Below are positions 56,108 to 63,750 of a stretch of DNA of 64,000 nt, piece after piece (position 1 is the first letter of the stretch; every line of letters begins with the position of its first letter). Location of the stretch: NCBI GenBank assembly GCA_963699055.1, contig CAVOTA010000001.1, positions 62,001-126,000 on the forward strand, written 5' to 3'. This stretch comes from Bog-756 sp963699055 (GTDB lineage Bacteria > Actinomycetota > Acidimicrobiia > Acidimicrobiales > RAAP-2). The notes beneath the pieces are model-generated. The model saw nothing but the letters and a program-made list of their open reading frames with translations. It ran no database searches and was not told the DNA's origin. The position numbers and the translations under genes are program-made.

Positions 56108-56757
56108 GTGGACTCCTTCGTAGTGGTCGGTGTGGTCATGGCCTCGAACAGCGAGGCAAGCTGCTTGGCACGGGCGAACAGGTTCAGCGCGGGTTCGGCA
56201 TCGCCGTCCAGATGGCTCAGCATCTCCAGCCCGAGGTAGAGGGCGACGACGGCATGGGCCACGTCCTCTGGAGGAAGGACACCGGACAGTGGCGAGGCAC
56301 CGAGGGAGGTCTCGATGGTCGACCGGGCGAACTCCCGCCACGGCTGGATCCGTGCGGCCACCTCGGGACCCAGACCGGGGGTGGACGAGGATCCGGCGAT
56401 CATCTCGACCAGCACGGTGATGTAGCCCGCGTCGAGGTCGTTCTTGAAGATGCCCTCGGCAGCTTCCACGAGTTGCGTCGGACTGGCTGCTTCGGCAACC
56501 TCGCTCCCGTAGATCTGGAGGCGCTCCTGGCTGACGGCGTCGAGAGCGGCCAGGAGCAGATTGGCAACGGATCCGAAGTGATAGAAGACGAGACCCTGGT
56601 TGATGCCGGCCCGTTGGGCGATGACCCGGGCGCTCGCACCTGCATAGCCGTGCTCCTTGAGTGTCTCGATCGCCGCCTCGACCAAGGCCCGTCGAGTCAG
56701 ATCCGACCGATCCGACCCTGTCCCTCTCGCCCTGCTGGGAGCGCCTGCCTTCGCCAC
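56104..56757 (-). CDS. TetR-family transcriptional regulator
   Basis: 217 residues. The N-terminal HTH (RRALVEAAIETLKEHGYAGASARVIAQRAGINQGLVFYHFGS) is clearly TetR; the C-terminal ligand domain is of unknown specificity. An inverted repeat overlapping a TATAGT hexamer lies upstream, so autorepression with control of the co-transcribed NmrA-like gene is likely. The GTG start at 56757 lies 12 bases from the operator. Confidence 0.9.
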   Translation of the reverse strand: MAKAGAPSRARGTGSDRSDLTRRALVEAAIETLKEHGYAGASARVIAQRAGINQGLVFYHFGSVANLLLAALDAVSQERLQIYGSEVAEAASPTQLVEAAEGIFKNDLDAGYITVLVEMIAGSSSTPGLGPEVAARIQPWREFARSTIETSLGASPLSGVLPPEDVAHAVVALYLGLEMLSHLDGDAEPALNLFARAKQLASLFEAMTTPTTTKEST

Positions 56758-56769
56758 GGTTCACCTCGG

Positions 56770-56800
56770 ATTGAGCGTCTGCTCAAACTATACGCTCAAT
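56770..56800 (-). promoter_or_regulatory. TetR operator with overlapping TATAGT -10
   Basis: Perfect 9-base arms ATTGAGCGT (56770-56778) and ACGCTCAAT (56792-56800), plus an inner TTGAGC-N4-GCTCAA palindrome (56771-56786). TATAGT (minus strand, 56792-56787) sits between half-sites, so binding would block the TetR gene promoter. The remaining bases to 57057 show no supportable gene. Confidence 0.75.
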
Positions 56801-57057
56801 TCTGGAGGTGCGCCACCGGAGGAGCTCCGCCCCACGGTTTGGAGCGCCTGAGGGGCGTCGATTGCTCGCCGGCTGACGTTCCGGACCCGGCACGTGAATC
56901 CTCGTGATCACCGCCACCGATGCCGCCCTCCACGGTGCTCTGGTCAGGGCCCAGCAGCCGATGCCGTTCTGAAGCTGCGTCTCGAAACGGAGCAGGTTCG
57001 GGGCCGGCGAACAGTAGGCCTCCTCAAGTCGGATCGAGGCTCGGCCGATCTGACGGC

Positions 57058-57702
57058 ATGGCGACGTCACGGCAGGTGGATACCACGTCGCATCGGGTCT
57101 TCCGGTCCCGTGCGGTGTTCGTGGCCGGCGTCGTCGATGCCGCGTTCGGACTTCTCGTCGGCAGTGCCGGCGTCGCCCTTGCCGCGCTCGGTAGCTCACC
57201 GAAGGCGCTCCCGATCGGAGTGGCGGTCTGCGTGATCGGATTGATCCTGCTGATCACCGGGATCGCCCGAATGGCTGCCCGAATGGAACTCGGTCCCACC
57301 CAGGTCACGTGGACATGGTCATTCTCCACGGAGCGACTCGCACTGGACGACGTGGTGGACTGCGCCTTGGTGGAGAAAGGGTCGCCCGCATCCGGTGGTG
57401 CCTGGGTCGGGTTCCTCGGCGGTGGCATCTTCATGGTGCTGGTCTGGTGGCTCGTCGATGTCGTCTCCGCCTTCGCTCGCAGCGAGCCGAGTCTGGGATC
57501 GTTGGAGCTGGTCGCCATCAAGCGCTACGGAGGTCCCGTTCCCATCAGGGCGATCAGCGCGTGGTCGACCCCGTCGTCGCACTCGCAGGCGAACGAGGCC
57601 CTGGTGGCACTCCAGACGGCCGTCCACGTCGCTGATCGACCCGCCCCGACGGAGCTTCCGATTCTGCGCAACGACGCGTGGGATCTGCCGGAGAGAAGCT
57701 GA
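57058..57702 (+). CDS. Membrane protein of unknown function
   Basis: 214 residues. Two N-terminal transmembrane segments (about 20-46 and 50-72) precede a soluble stretch with strands (ELGPTQVTWTWSFSTERLALDDVVDCALV), a third hydrophobic segment (about 118-142) and a C-terminal soluble domain. The arrangement resembles small bacterial PH-domain membrane proteins, but no motif proves it. The ATG at 57058 has only a weak ribosome binding site. Confidence 0.6.
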   Translation: MATSRQVDTTSHRVFRSRAVFVAGVVDAAFGLLVGSAGVALAALGSSPKALPIGVAVCVIGLILLITGIARMAARMELGPTQVTWTWSFSTERLALDDVVDCALVEKGSPASGGAWVGFLGGGIFMVLVWWLVDVVSAFARSEPSLGSLELVAIKRYGGPVPIRAISAWSTPSSHSQANEALVALQTAVHVADRPAPTELPILRNDAWDLPERS

Positions 57703-57953
57703 CTGCCCCTCGACCTGCGCCGTGCGGGAAGGAAGGGCGACCGGGAGATAGCGGTTTCGTCCCGCAGTCTGCGAGGCGCGTGGATCGCCGGAATGCCGGA
57801 TGTCAGCGGAGTGTGATCCCTGCGGGCCATCCCCGGCAGGGCGTCCCGGCGTACAGCAGCGATCGGATCCGGCAGTTCCGACATGGGTCACCACACGTGG
57901 ATTCTCGGCCCCGCGTCATGGAGTCGTCAGCCCGGAAGCGGATGATCACATGG
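57703..57953. other. Interval without a supportable gene
   Basis: Frames here overlap on both strands without consistent coding character. In-frame ATGs at 57918 and 57942 could extend the next small gene upstream. Nothing else was recognised. Confidence 0.4.
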
Positions 57954-58289
57954 ATGAGCAGCGAACTCGGAGGCGTCACGACGCGACTACGGCATGCAGC
58001 GGTGTCGCTAGGTCTCGTCGTGGCTCTCCTCTGTGGATGGTCCGCAACGGCCAGTGTCTTCTCGAGCGACGCAATGGCCAGTGCACTGGCTGTCGGGGCT
58101 GGGGTGTACTCCAAGCCGCTCGTGGCGAAGGTGATGGACGAACACGGTGCCCAGCATCGCGACGACAACGGGGACGACATATCGGCACCCACCCTTGTCG
58201 GACTCTCCGTCGAGATCGAGTTTCCCCGCGAACTGGAGGAGCCTCCGCGCCCAGCCGATGGAATCACCCACGGGTTCTCCTCGTGGTAG
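57954..58289 (+). CDS. Possible small secreted or membrane protein
   Basis: 111 residues from ATG 57954 (57942 and 57918 are alternatives). A basic N-terminus and a hydrophobic stretch (TRLRHAAVSLGLVVALLCGW) look like a signal peptide or anchor, with ATASVFSS as a possible cleavage area. The rest is hydrophilic with EIEFPRELEEPPRP. No family recognised, and codon use is less biased than in the core genes, so this call is tentative. Confidence 0.4.
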   Translation: MSSELGGVTTRLRHAAVSLGLVVALLCGWSATASVFSSDAMASALAVGAGVYSKPLVAKVMDEHGAQHRDDNGDDISAPTLVGLSVEIEFPRELEEPPRPADGITHGFSSW

Positions 58290-58467
58290 GCGTGGACCGC
58301 GGAGGAACCGTGACTGCTCGAAGCACACGAGGCCGCCGACGGGCACACGGTTGACGATCGATCTCCCAGGTGGGGCGAGTGGTAAGAGGAGCGTCGAACG
58401 ATGGGCGCTCACCGGCAATTGACCGTTGCTCCAGGCGACCCCGACCGCTGCGTATGCGCTCGAGATC

Positions 58468-58496
58468 GTACAACCGATCAAGACGTACAACCGATC
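58468..58496 (+). repeat. Direct repeat GTACAACCGATC, two copies
   Basis: Identical 12-base copies at 58468-58479 and 58485-58496, 17 bases apart start to start. They lie about 37 bases upstream of a TATCGT hexamer, a distance suiting an activator site. Confidence 0.6.
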
Positions 58497-58532
58497 GACA
58501 TGGACGACCCAGGCAGTCGCAGTGGGAGTTGG

Positions 58533-58538
58533 TATCGT
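58533..58538 (+). promoter_or_regulatory. -10 hexamer TATCGT upstream of the secreted protein gene
   Basis: TATCGT predicts a leader of about 42 bases ending in GGGGGGAA before ATG 58587. Confidence 0.4.
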
Positions 58539-58586
58539 GGGACCTGGCGTCACACCACCGGCGACGCATTCCGATCGGGGGGAACC

Positions 58587-59036
58587 ATGCGAACATTCAT
58601 CGTGGCAGCGGCAGCACTCGCGATTCCGATGTCAGCGATGACGGTGGGAGTCGTTGGACTCTCTGGCACCGCGGGAGCGTCGTCACCGGTGACATGTGCC
58701 AAAGTCTCTGGTTCACTGACGGGAACCGTTCACTTCAAGGAGTGCGACACGCCGTTCGGCAGAGGGAATGCGGTGGGCACCTCGCTTGCCACTGGCGGGA
58801 CGATCAGTTGGGGCGGTACGCACCCGGGTTCGGTGTCGCTCGCCGGTTCCGTCACGAGTCCCGGTCGAGGAATCTGCGCCACTGGCTCGAAGGAGTACGA
58901 CGCTTCCGAGGTGGTGACCGGCGTCACCGGGAGTGCCCGGTCGGTGATCACGGTTGGGGACCATGGCTCTGGGGCATTCTGCGCCAACAAGGCCGGCCGT
59001 CTGGCGCTGGTCAGCGGCTCCGTCTTCCAGGTCTGA
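58587..59036 (+). CDS. Small secreted protein of unknown function
   Basis: 149 residues. A clear Sec signal peptide (about 1-31, ending TAGASS) is followed by a Gly/Ser/Thr-rich beta-like mature part (VTCAKVSGSLTGTVHFKECDTP, HPGSVSLAGSVTSPG) with four cysteines that could form two disulfides. A strong purine-rich ribosome binding site precedes the ATG. No family recognised; similar secreted beta-sandwich proteins are common in Acidimicrobiia-like genomes. Confidence 0.75.
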   Translation: MRTFIVAAAALAIPMSAMTVGVVGLSGTAGASSPVTCAKVSGSLTGTVHFKECDTPFGRGNAVGTSLATGGTISWGGTHPGSVSLAGSVTSPGRGICATGSKEYDASEVVTGVTGSARSVITVGDHGSGAFCANKAGRLALVSGSVFQV

Positions 59037-59240
59037 ACCAGGGCGGTTCCCGGGTACCCGTCGGGCTCCGCCGTCGTCGGATCGCACCCCCTCGGGTCCG
59101 TGCCCCACATCGCCGAGCGTGGCACCTCTGCATCCTGAGGAGTCGTCTCGCCTCCGGGTCGAGGAGGAGCAAGCGCCAAGGATCGTCCGTCAGGTTGCAA
59201 CGCCTCATGGGTGCACGCGCCCCCGAAACCAGGACCTGCC

Positions 59241-59711
59241 CTACGGGACGGGGAACGACGATGCGCTTCCGTCGGCGACGACCACGAAGTACGTCTTCGG
59301 AAATGGCCCAGTGCCGCTCCCGGGAACCGGAGACGGCACGAACCCGGGTGATCTCACCCCCGCCCAGTGCCAGTAGCCAGCTTCGCAGGGCACGCTGATC
59401 AGCTCCGGGGTGCCAGCGACATCGAGAGCGCACCGGTCGCTACCCGGATAGGTCTGACCGGTAGGTGCTCCCCATCGGATACCCCAGCCGGGTGGCTCAC
59501 GGAAACCACCGACCGGCTGGTTGTAGACCCACGTCAGGTTCGATGGCCGTGGTGGGATCGGCCCGGAACCGGTGACGATCACCACCAGGGAAACTCCGCA
59601 CGCCAACGTAGCCAGAACGCCGAGCACCCGGCCCCGGCTCCACCATCGTCGTGGGGAGACGCGCGGTTGGGCGGATGGAAGGTCCAGCCTCGTCTCATCC
59701 AACAGGGTCAT
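59241..59711 (-). CDS. Single-pass membrane protein of unknown function
   Basis: 156 residues. A basic N-terminus and one transmembrane segment (about 28-48, VLGVLATLACGVSLVVIVTG), then an extracytoplasmic Pro/Gly/Trp-rich domain (WVYNQPVGGFREPPGWGIRWG) with two cysteines (CALD, VPCEAGYWHWAG). No family recognised. The longer reading upstream of ATG 59711 has no coding character. Confidence 0.6.
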   Translation of the reverse strand: MTLLDETRLDLPSAQPRVSPRRWWSRGRVLGVLATLACGVSLVVIVTGSGPIPPRPSNLTWVYNQPVGGFREPPGWGIRWGAPTGQTYPGSDRCALDVAGTPELISVPCEAGYWHWAGVRSPGFVPSPVPGSGTGPFPKTYFVVVADGSASSFPVP

Positions 59712-59895
59712 CGTGCCCGACCTCCCGGTGACGTGGCTGCGAACGAGGGCGCCGACATGACGAACGTCGCCGGGAATCCTAAGGTCCGCAACCGTTCGTG
59801 CCGCTCCTCGCCGGCTCGGTGGGGCTGATCGGCAACCAAGCACCGGGCCCCAGGGACCCCGGTCCGACAGCTCCAGCGCGGATGCGACGCGGACG

Positions 59896-60279
59896 TCATC
59901 GCGCTCTCGGGTGATCCCAGCGTCGATATCGGAGTCCTTGCTGATGCCACCCGGGTGACCCACGTGTGGAGAGGCGGAGAACGGATGAACGTGCCAGGTG
60001 AGCCGAGCCCGGTGTGACCATGGGCCCAGGAGGGGACGCGGATCCTCTCGGAACGTTGGCCACGGGTGCCTCAGGCCGCCCGACACCCTGACCGCCCGCC
60101 GGCGTCGCCCGGCCCCCGACCGCCGGGGGTGGGCCACGCTCCGCCACCTCCGGGCGTGTGACTGCATCCGATGGAGTCGTCGAACCGGTCGGCCGAACCA
60201 CCACGATGCCGACATCCGAGGGTTCCGTACGCTCGATGGTGGCGCCCGGCACACCTGACGCGTCAGTCGGATCGTCCAT
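59896..60279 (-). CDS. Possible small gene downstream of the ArsR regulator
   Basis: 127 residues, Pro/Arg-rich, with no known domain. A strong GAGGAGG five bases before ATG 60279 and a gap of only nine bases after the ArsR stop argue for translation, but the second half looks non-coding. It may be a decayed or frame-shifted remnant whose first 45 residues are real. The interval 59712-59895 shows nothing. Confidence 0.35.
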   Translation of the reverse strand: MDDPTDASGVPGATIERTEPSDVGIVVVRPTGSTTPSDAVTRPEVAERGPPPAVGGRATPAGGQGVGRPEAPVANVPRGSASPPGPMVTPGSAHLARSSVLRLSTRGSPGWHQQGLRYRRWDHPRAR

Positions 60280-60288
60280 CGGGCCTCC

Positions 60289-60606
60289 TCACATCTGCTC
60301 GAGCAGCTCCTGCGTCCCCGTCAGTGAGGTCCGGAGGATCAGCTTGGCAATTTCCAGGAGTTCGAAGAGCTTCGGGTCCGCAACCGAGTAATAGACACTG
60401 GAGCCAACCTTGCGGGCCTGGATCAGGTTCGCGCGCCGCATCACCCCGAGCTGCTGGGACAGATGTGAGGCCTCGAGGCCGACCTCGGGGATCAATGCGC
60501 TGACGGGCCGTTCACCTTCCCGAAGTACTTCCAGGATGCGAATCCGAGCCGGATGGCCCAATGTCTTGAAGAATTCCGCCTTCACCTGATAGATCGGGAT
60601 GCTCAT
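60289..60606 (-). CDS. ArsR-family regulator, Rv0081-like
   Basis: 105 residues of winged HTH: VKAEFFKTLGHPARIRILEVLREGERPVSAL, EASHLSQQLGVMRRANLIQARKVGSSVYYSV. It contains no cysteine, so it cannot use the classical ArsR/SmtB thiol metal sites. It closely resembles M. tuberculosis Rv0081, which lies beside the hycD/P/Q/E-type genes; here it also lies beside such genes, but downstream of them. ATG 60606 is preferred over 60627. Confidence 0.88.
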   Translation of the reverse strand: MSIPIYQVKAEFFKTLGHPARIRILEVLREGERPVSALIPEVGLEASHLSQQLGVMRRANLIQARKVGSSVYYSVADPKLFELLEIAKLILRTSLTGTQELLEQM

Positions 60607-60754
60607 CGGCGTGTCACCGGCGCTCATGCCCGTCGTCCTGTCGTCGCTGCAGGTGGACGGGACGGTTCGCCGAACACGAGGGTGGGGACCGGCTGGCACG
60701 AGGGCTGCGTCGGTGGCGACGTTCCACAGTAGACGGACATGGCAACTCCTGACA

Positions 60755-62293
60755 TTAGAGGTCGTTTCCGGCATAGGACAGGTTGAAACTCTTGTTGGCG
60801 AGCGGAAAGTCGGGGACGATGGTGTTGGCCAACGACACCGGGAGCGCCGGCCAGTTCACGAACGACGGGTCGACGATCTTCACGCGTGCGAGCAGGCCAT
60901 CCTCCAGCTCGACCCGGTGGACGATGACCCCGCGCCAGCCTTCGGCGATTCCCACGCCGCTACCCGACAGCTGCTCTGCGGGGTTCCCAGTGGCGGCATG
61001 GGCATGGACGGGCCCCGATCGCCCGAGCAGTTCGCCCAGGAGCACGAGCGACATGCGTACCTCGTCGACCCGGACCTGGTACCTCGCCAGAACGTCACCC
61101 CCGGCATGTGAAGCCGGAGTGAACACGCCGGTGAGGTCCACGAACGGATGGGCCGCCCGCGCGTCGAAGGGGAGACCGGAGGCACGCGCGGCCGGTCCGA
61201 CCAGGCCCAGATCACGCGCGTGGGACCCGTCGAGTGATGCCGTTCCGGTGAACCGCTCCATCACGAAGGCGTTCGTGCCCGCAAGCTCCACCAGCTCCTC
61301 GAACCGCCGGCCGATCCGGTCCAGCTCCTCGTGGGTGGGCAGGCGCTGCACGTGAGCCCCGCCGGGGACGACCCCTCCCCGGAGCAGGCGGTGTCCGGTG
61401 ACCGCCCGGTTCAACTGGAGGAGCTCCTCCCGCAGGGACAGCGCCCATGCGTTGGCAAGTCCGAAGCCGACGTCGTTGCACAAAGCGCCGAGGTCGGACA
61501 CGTGGTTGTAGACCCGCTCCAACTCGAGCAGGAGGGCGCGCAGTACCTGGGCGTCCTCGGGAACGGTCACCCGACGGGCGTCCTCCACCGCCTGGCAGAA
61601 GGCGATCGTGTGGCCCACGGCGGTATCCCCCGAGATGCGCTCGGCGACGTCGATCCCGGCCGTGACGGTCATTCCCTCGAGGAGACGCTCGATGCCCTTG
61701 TGGACGAACCACAGGCGAGCCTTCATCCGGAGGATCGTCTCTCCCACCACCCAGAAGCGGAAATGGCCGGGTTCGATGAGGCCGGCATGCACCGGACCGA
61801 CCGGGATCTCGTAGACGCCGGTTCCCGTGACCGGCACGAAGGGGAACTGCTCGGTGTCGGCGGCCATCGTCGGTGGGGGACCGGCATCGTGTCGCATGGG
61901 GAACCAGTTGTCGGGCCAGTGCTGATGGAGGACCAGACGCCTGGCCTGGGGGTGACCGATCGGCTCGATGCCGAACAGGTCACGAAGCTCCCGCTCGAAT
62001 CTGCTGGCCGGGAACGAGAGTTCGGACAACGTCGGGATCTCGGGGTGGGACCGGTCGACGGGAAGATGAATCTCGAACCGGTCGTCGGGGGGCCCCGAGG
62101 TGAAGAGGTACACGACACGCATCGAGTCTCCGTCGTCGTGCCCGGACACCAGTGCCAGCCTCATGCCGCGCGCGAACAGCCCGGCGGCCACCGCAGCGAG
62201 CTCGTGCGGCGACACCGTGACCGAGGTCCGATGGTGGCCCTCCGGTGCGGGGCGATCGTGCGGCGAAGCGTGCGCGGGACCGTCCGGGTTCAC
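60755..62293 (-). CDS. HycE-like large subunit lacking [NiFe] ligands (Ehr-type complex)
   Basis: 512 residues. The N-terminal NuoC-like domain (about 25-135, FPASRFERELRDLFGIEPIGHPQARRL) is fused to a NuoD/hydrogenase-like domain (155-512), as in HycE. Where hydrogenases have RxCGxC the sequence reads ERISGDTAVGH (218-228), and where they have DPCxxC it reads DPSFVNW (475-481). All four nickel-iron cysteines are absent, so it cannot be a [NiFe] hydrogenase. It best fits an energy-converting hydrogenase-related complex. The GTG overlaps the upstream antiporter-like gene. Confidence 0.88.
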   Translation of the reverse strand: MNPDGPAHASPHDRPAPEGHHRTSVTVSPHELAAVAAGLFARGMRLALVSGHDDGDSMRVVYLFTSGPPDDRFEIHLPVDRSHPEIPTLSELSFPASRFERELRDLFGIEPIGHPQARRLVLHQHWPDNWFPMRHDAGPPPTMAADTEQFPFVPVTGTGVYEIPVGPVHAGLIEPGHFRFWVVGETILRMKARLWFVHKGIERLLEGMTVTAGIDVAERISGDTAVGHTIAFCQAVEDARRVTVPEDAQVLRALLLELERVYNHVSDLGALCNDVGFGLANAWALSLREELLQLNRAVTGHRLLRGGVVPGGAHVQRLPTHEELDRIGRRFEELVELAGTNAFVMERFTGTASLDGSHARDLGLVGPAARASGLPFDARAAHPFVDLTGVFTPASHAGGDVLARYQVRVDEVRMSLVLLGELLGRSGPVHAHAATGNPAEQLSGSGVGIAEGWRGVIVHRVELEDGLLARVKIVDPSFVNWPALPVSLANTIVPDFPLANKSFNLSYAGNDL

Positions 62294-63750
62294 GGTGCCA
62301 CCACCTTGGCCGCAGCCTGCAGGAGCCCGTCCAGCGGCCAGGCCACCATTCCGATGAACGCGCAGACGACGAGTCCACCGACCAACGGGGCGGTGACCGA
62401 CCGGGGCGGTGCCGGGACGGCCTGCTCCGCCGACGAGGCACCCAGCAACATGTGACGAGCGTGGCCGACGACGGCCACGAAGATCACCACCATCAGCCCG
62501 ACGGCCACCACCGCGACCCAGCCCAGGCCCACCTGGAACTCCGCCCGGGTCATCAGCAGCTCGCTGCTGAACAGACTGAACGGAGGTAGTCCCAGGAGGG
62601 CCACCAGTCCGAACCCGAAGATGCCCCCGAGCACCGGCCTGCGGGCCAGGAGCGACCGGACGGCATCGATCTGGCTCGTCCCTTCGGCCGCGAGGATCTC
62701 ACCCGAGGTCAGGAACAGGACGGTCTTGGTCAGTCCGTGCCCGAGGATCTGCAACAGGACCGCGGCGATGGCCAGCCGGATACCGGCCGCCGCGCCCAGG
62801 GCGATGAGCCCCATGTGCTCGATGCTCGAATAGGCGAGCATCCGCTTGTAGTCGCGCTGGGCGATGAGCAGTGACGCGGCGACCGCCAGCGAGAGCAGGC
62901 CCACGATGACCAGCAGTGTCCGCGGGAACGCCGGGCCGATGGCCAGATCCACCACGGACTTGAACCGGAGAATGGCGTAGAAGGCGACGGTGAGAAGCAC
63001 ACCCGACATCAGCGCCGACACCGGTGCGGGTGCCTGGCTGTGGGCGTCGGGAAGCCAGCTGTGCATCGGGGCGAGCCCGACCTTGGTGCCGTATCCCAGC
63101 ACGAGCAGGGCGAAGGCGAGCCGCATCACCGACGGATCCATCCGGTGGGCGTTCGCCATCAGCGAGGTCCAGTCCAGTGCCTGCGCGGAGTGGCCACCGG
63201 CGTGGAGCGCGGCCAGGTAGACCAGCATGGTCCCCAGGAAGGCGATGGCGATGCCGACCGAGCAGATCACCAGGTACTTCCAGGACGCCTCGAGCGCCCC
63301 CTTGGTCCGACGGTGTCCGACGAGGAAGGTCGTGACGATGGTCGTGGCTTCGACGGCGACCCACAGGACGCCGAGATTCGCGGCGAGGACGGCGAGCAGC
63401 ATGGTGGCGATGAAGGCCTGGACCAGGACTCCGTAGCCGATGGCCCGGCCCTGGGTCGACCGTGCATCGCGCTGGTCGAGGGCCAGCGTGCGGACGCCGA
63501 GCCAGGTGGCCAGGACGGCGACCGCGCCGATCACGATCACCATGAAGGCGCTCAGCGCGTCGGCACGGAGGACCCCCCACGCACCCTGGGCGGGAGTGTG
63601 GCCGACGACACGGATGGCCAGCACCACGCCGAGCGCGAGCACGGCGGCATTGCACAGCACCGCCGCCCACCCGGCGAGCGTGTGCCGCGGCGTCACGGCG
63701 ATGACCAGACCACCCAGCAGGGGCAGCACGAGAAGGAGCACGAGGAGCAT
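62290..63750 (-). CDS. HyfF/HycQ-like proton-translocating membrane subunit (NuoL/M/N family)
   Basis: 486 residues, about 14 transmembrane helices. The key charged residues of complex I antiporter-like subunits are present: E134 (TM5), K158 (TM7), K223 with H230 (GTKVGLAPMHSWLPDAHSQAP, TM8 and the broken-helix loop) and H338/K342 (GHGLTKT). It should form one proton path of the membrane arm. It overlaps both neighbours by one to four bases, in an operon read right to left. Confidence 0.92.
   Translation of the reverse strand: MLLVLLLVLPLLGGLVIAVTPRHTLAGWAAVLCNAAVLALGVVLAIRVVGHTPAQGAWGVLRADALSAFMVIVIGAVAVLATWLGVRTLALDQRDARSTQGRAIGYGVLVQAFIATMLLAVLAANLGVLWVAVEATTIVTTFLVGHRRTKGALEASWKYLVICSVGIAIAFLGTMLVYLAALHAGGHSAQALDWTSLMANAHRMDPSVMRLAFALLVLGYGTKVGLAPMHSWLPDAHSQAPAPVSALMSGVLLTVAFYAILRFKSVVDLAIGPAFPRTLLVIVGLLSLAVAASLLIAQRDYKRMLAYSSIEHMGLIALGAAAGIRLAIAAVLLQILGHGLTKTVLFLTSGEILAAEGTSQIDAVRSLLARRPVLGGIFGFGLVALLGLPPFSLFSSELLMTRAEFQVGLGWVAVVAVGLMVVIFVAVVGHARHMLLGASSAEQAVPAPPRSVTAPLVGGLVVCAFIGMVAWPLDGLLQAAAKVVAP

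Larger units (their letters stand above)
58290..58586. other. Intergenic region holding a promoter and a 12-base direct repeat
   Basis: 297 bases without a convincing gene. It contains the paired GTACAACCGATC repeats and the TATCGT hexamer upstream of the 58587 gene. Confidence 0.5.

Noticed and set aside
57800..58553. Overlapping frames on both strands around 57,800-58,550
   Set aside because: Mutually incompatible, Ser/Arg-rich and lacking ribosome binding sites; only the signal-peptide-like frame at 57954 was kept at low confidence.
60755..62293. Annotation as a catalytic formate hydrogenlyase/[NiFe] hydrogenase large subunit
   Set aside because: All four metal-binding cysteines are missing at both conserved motifs.
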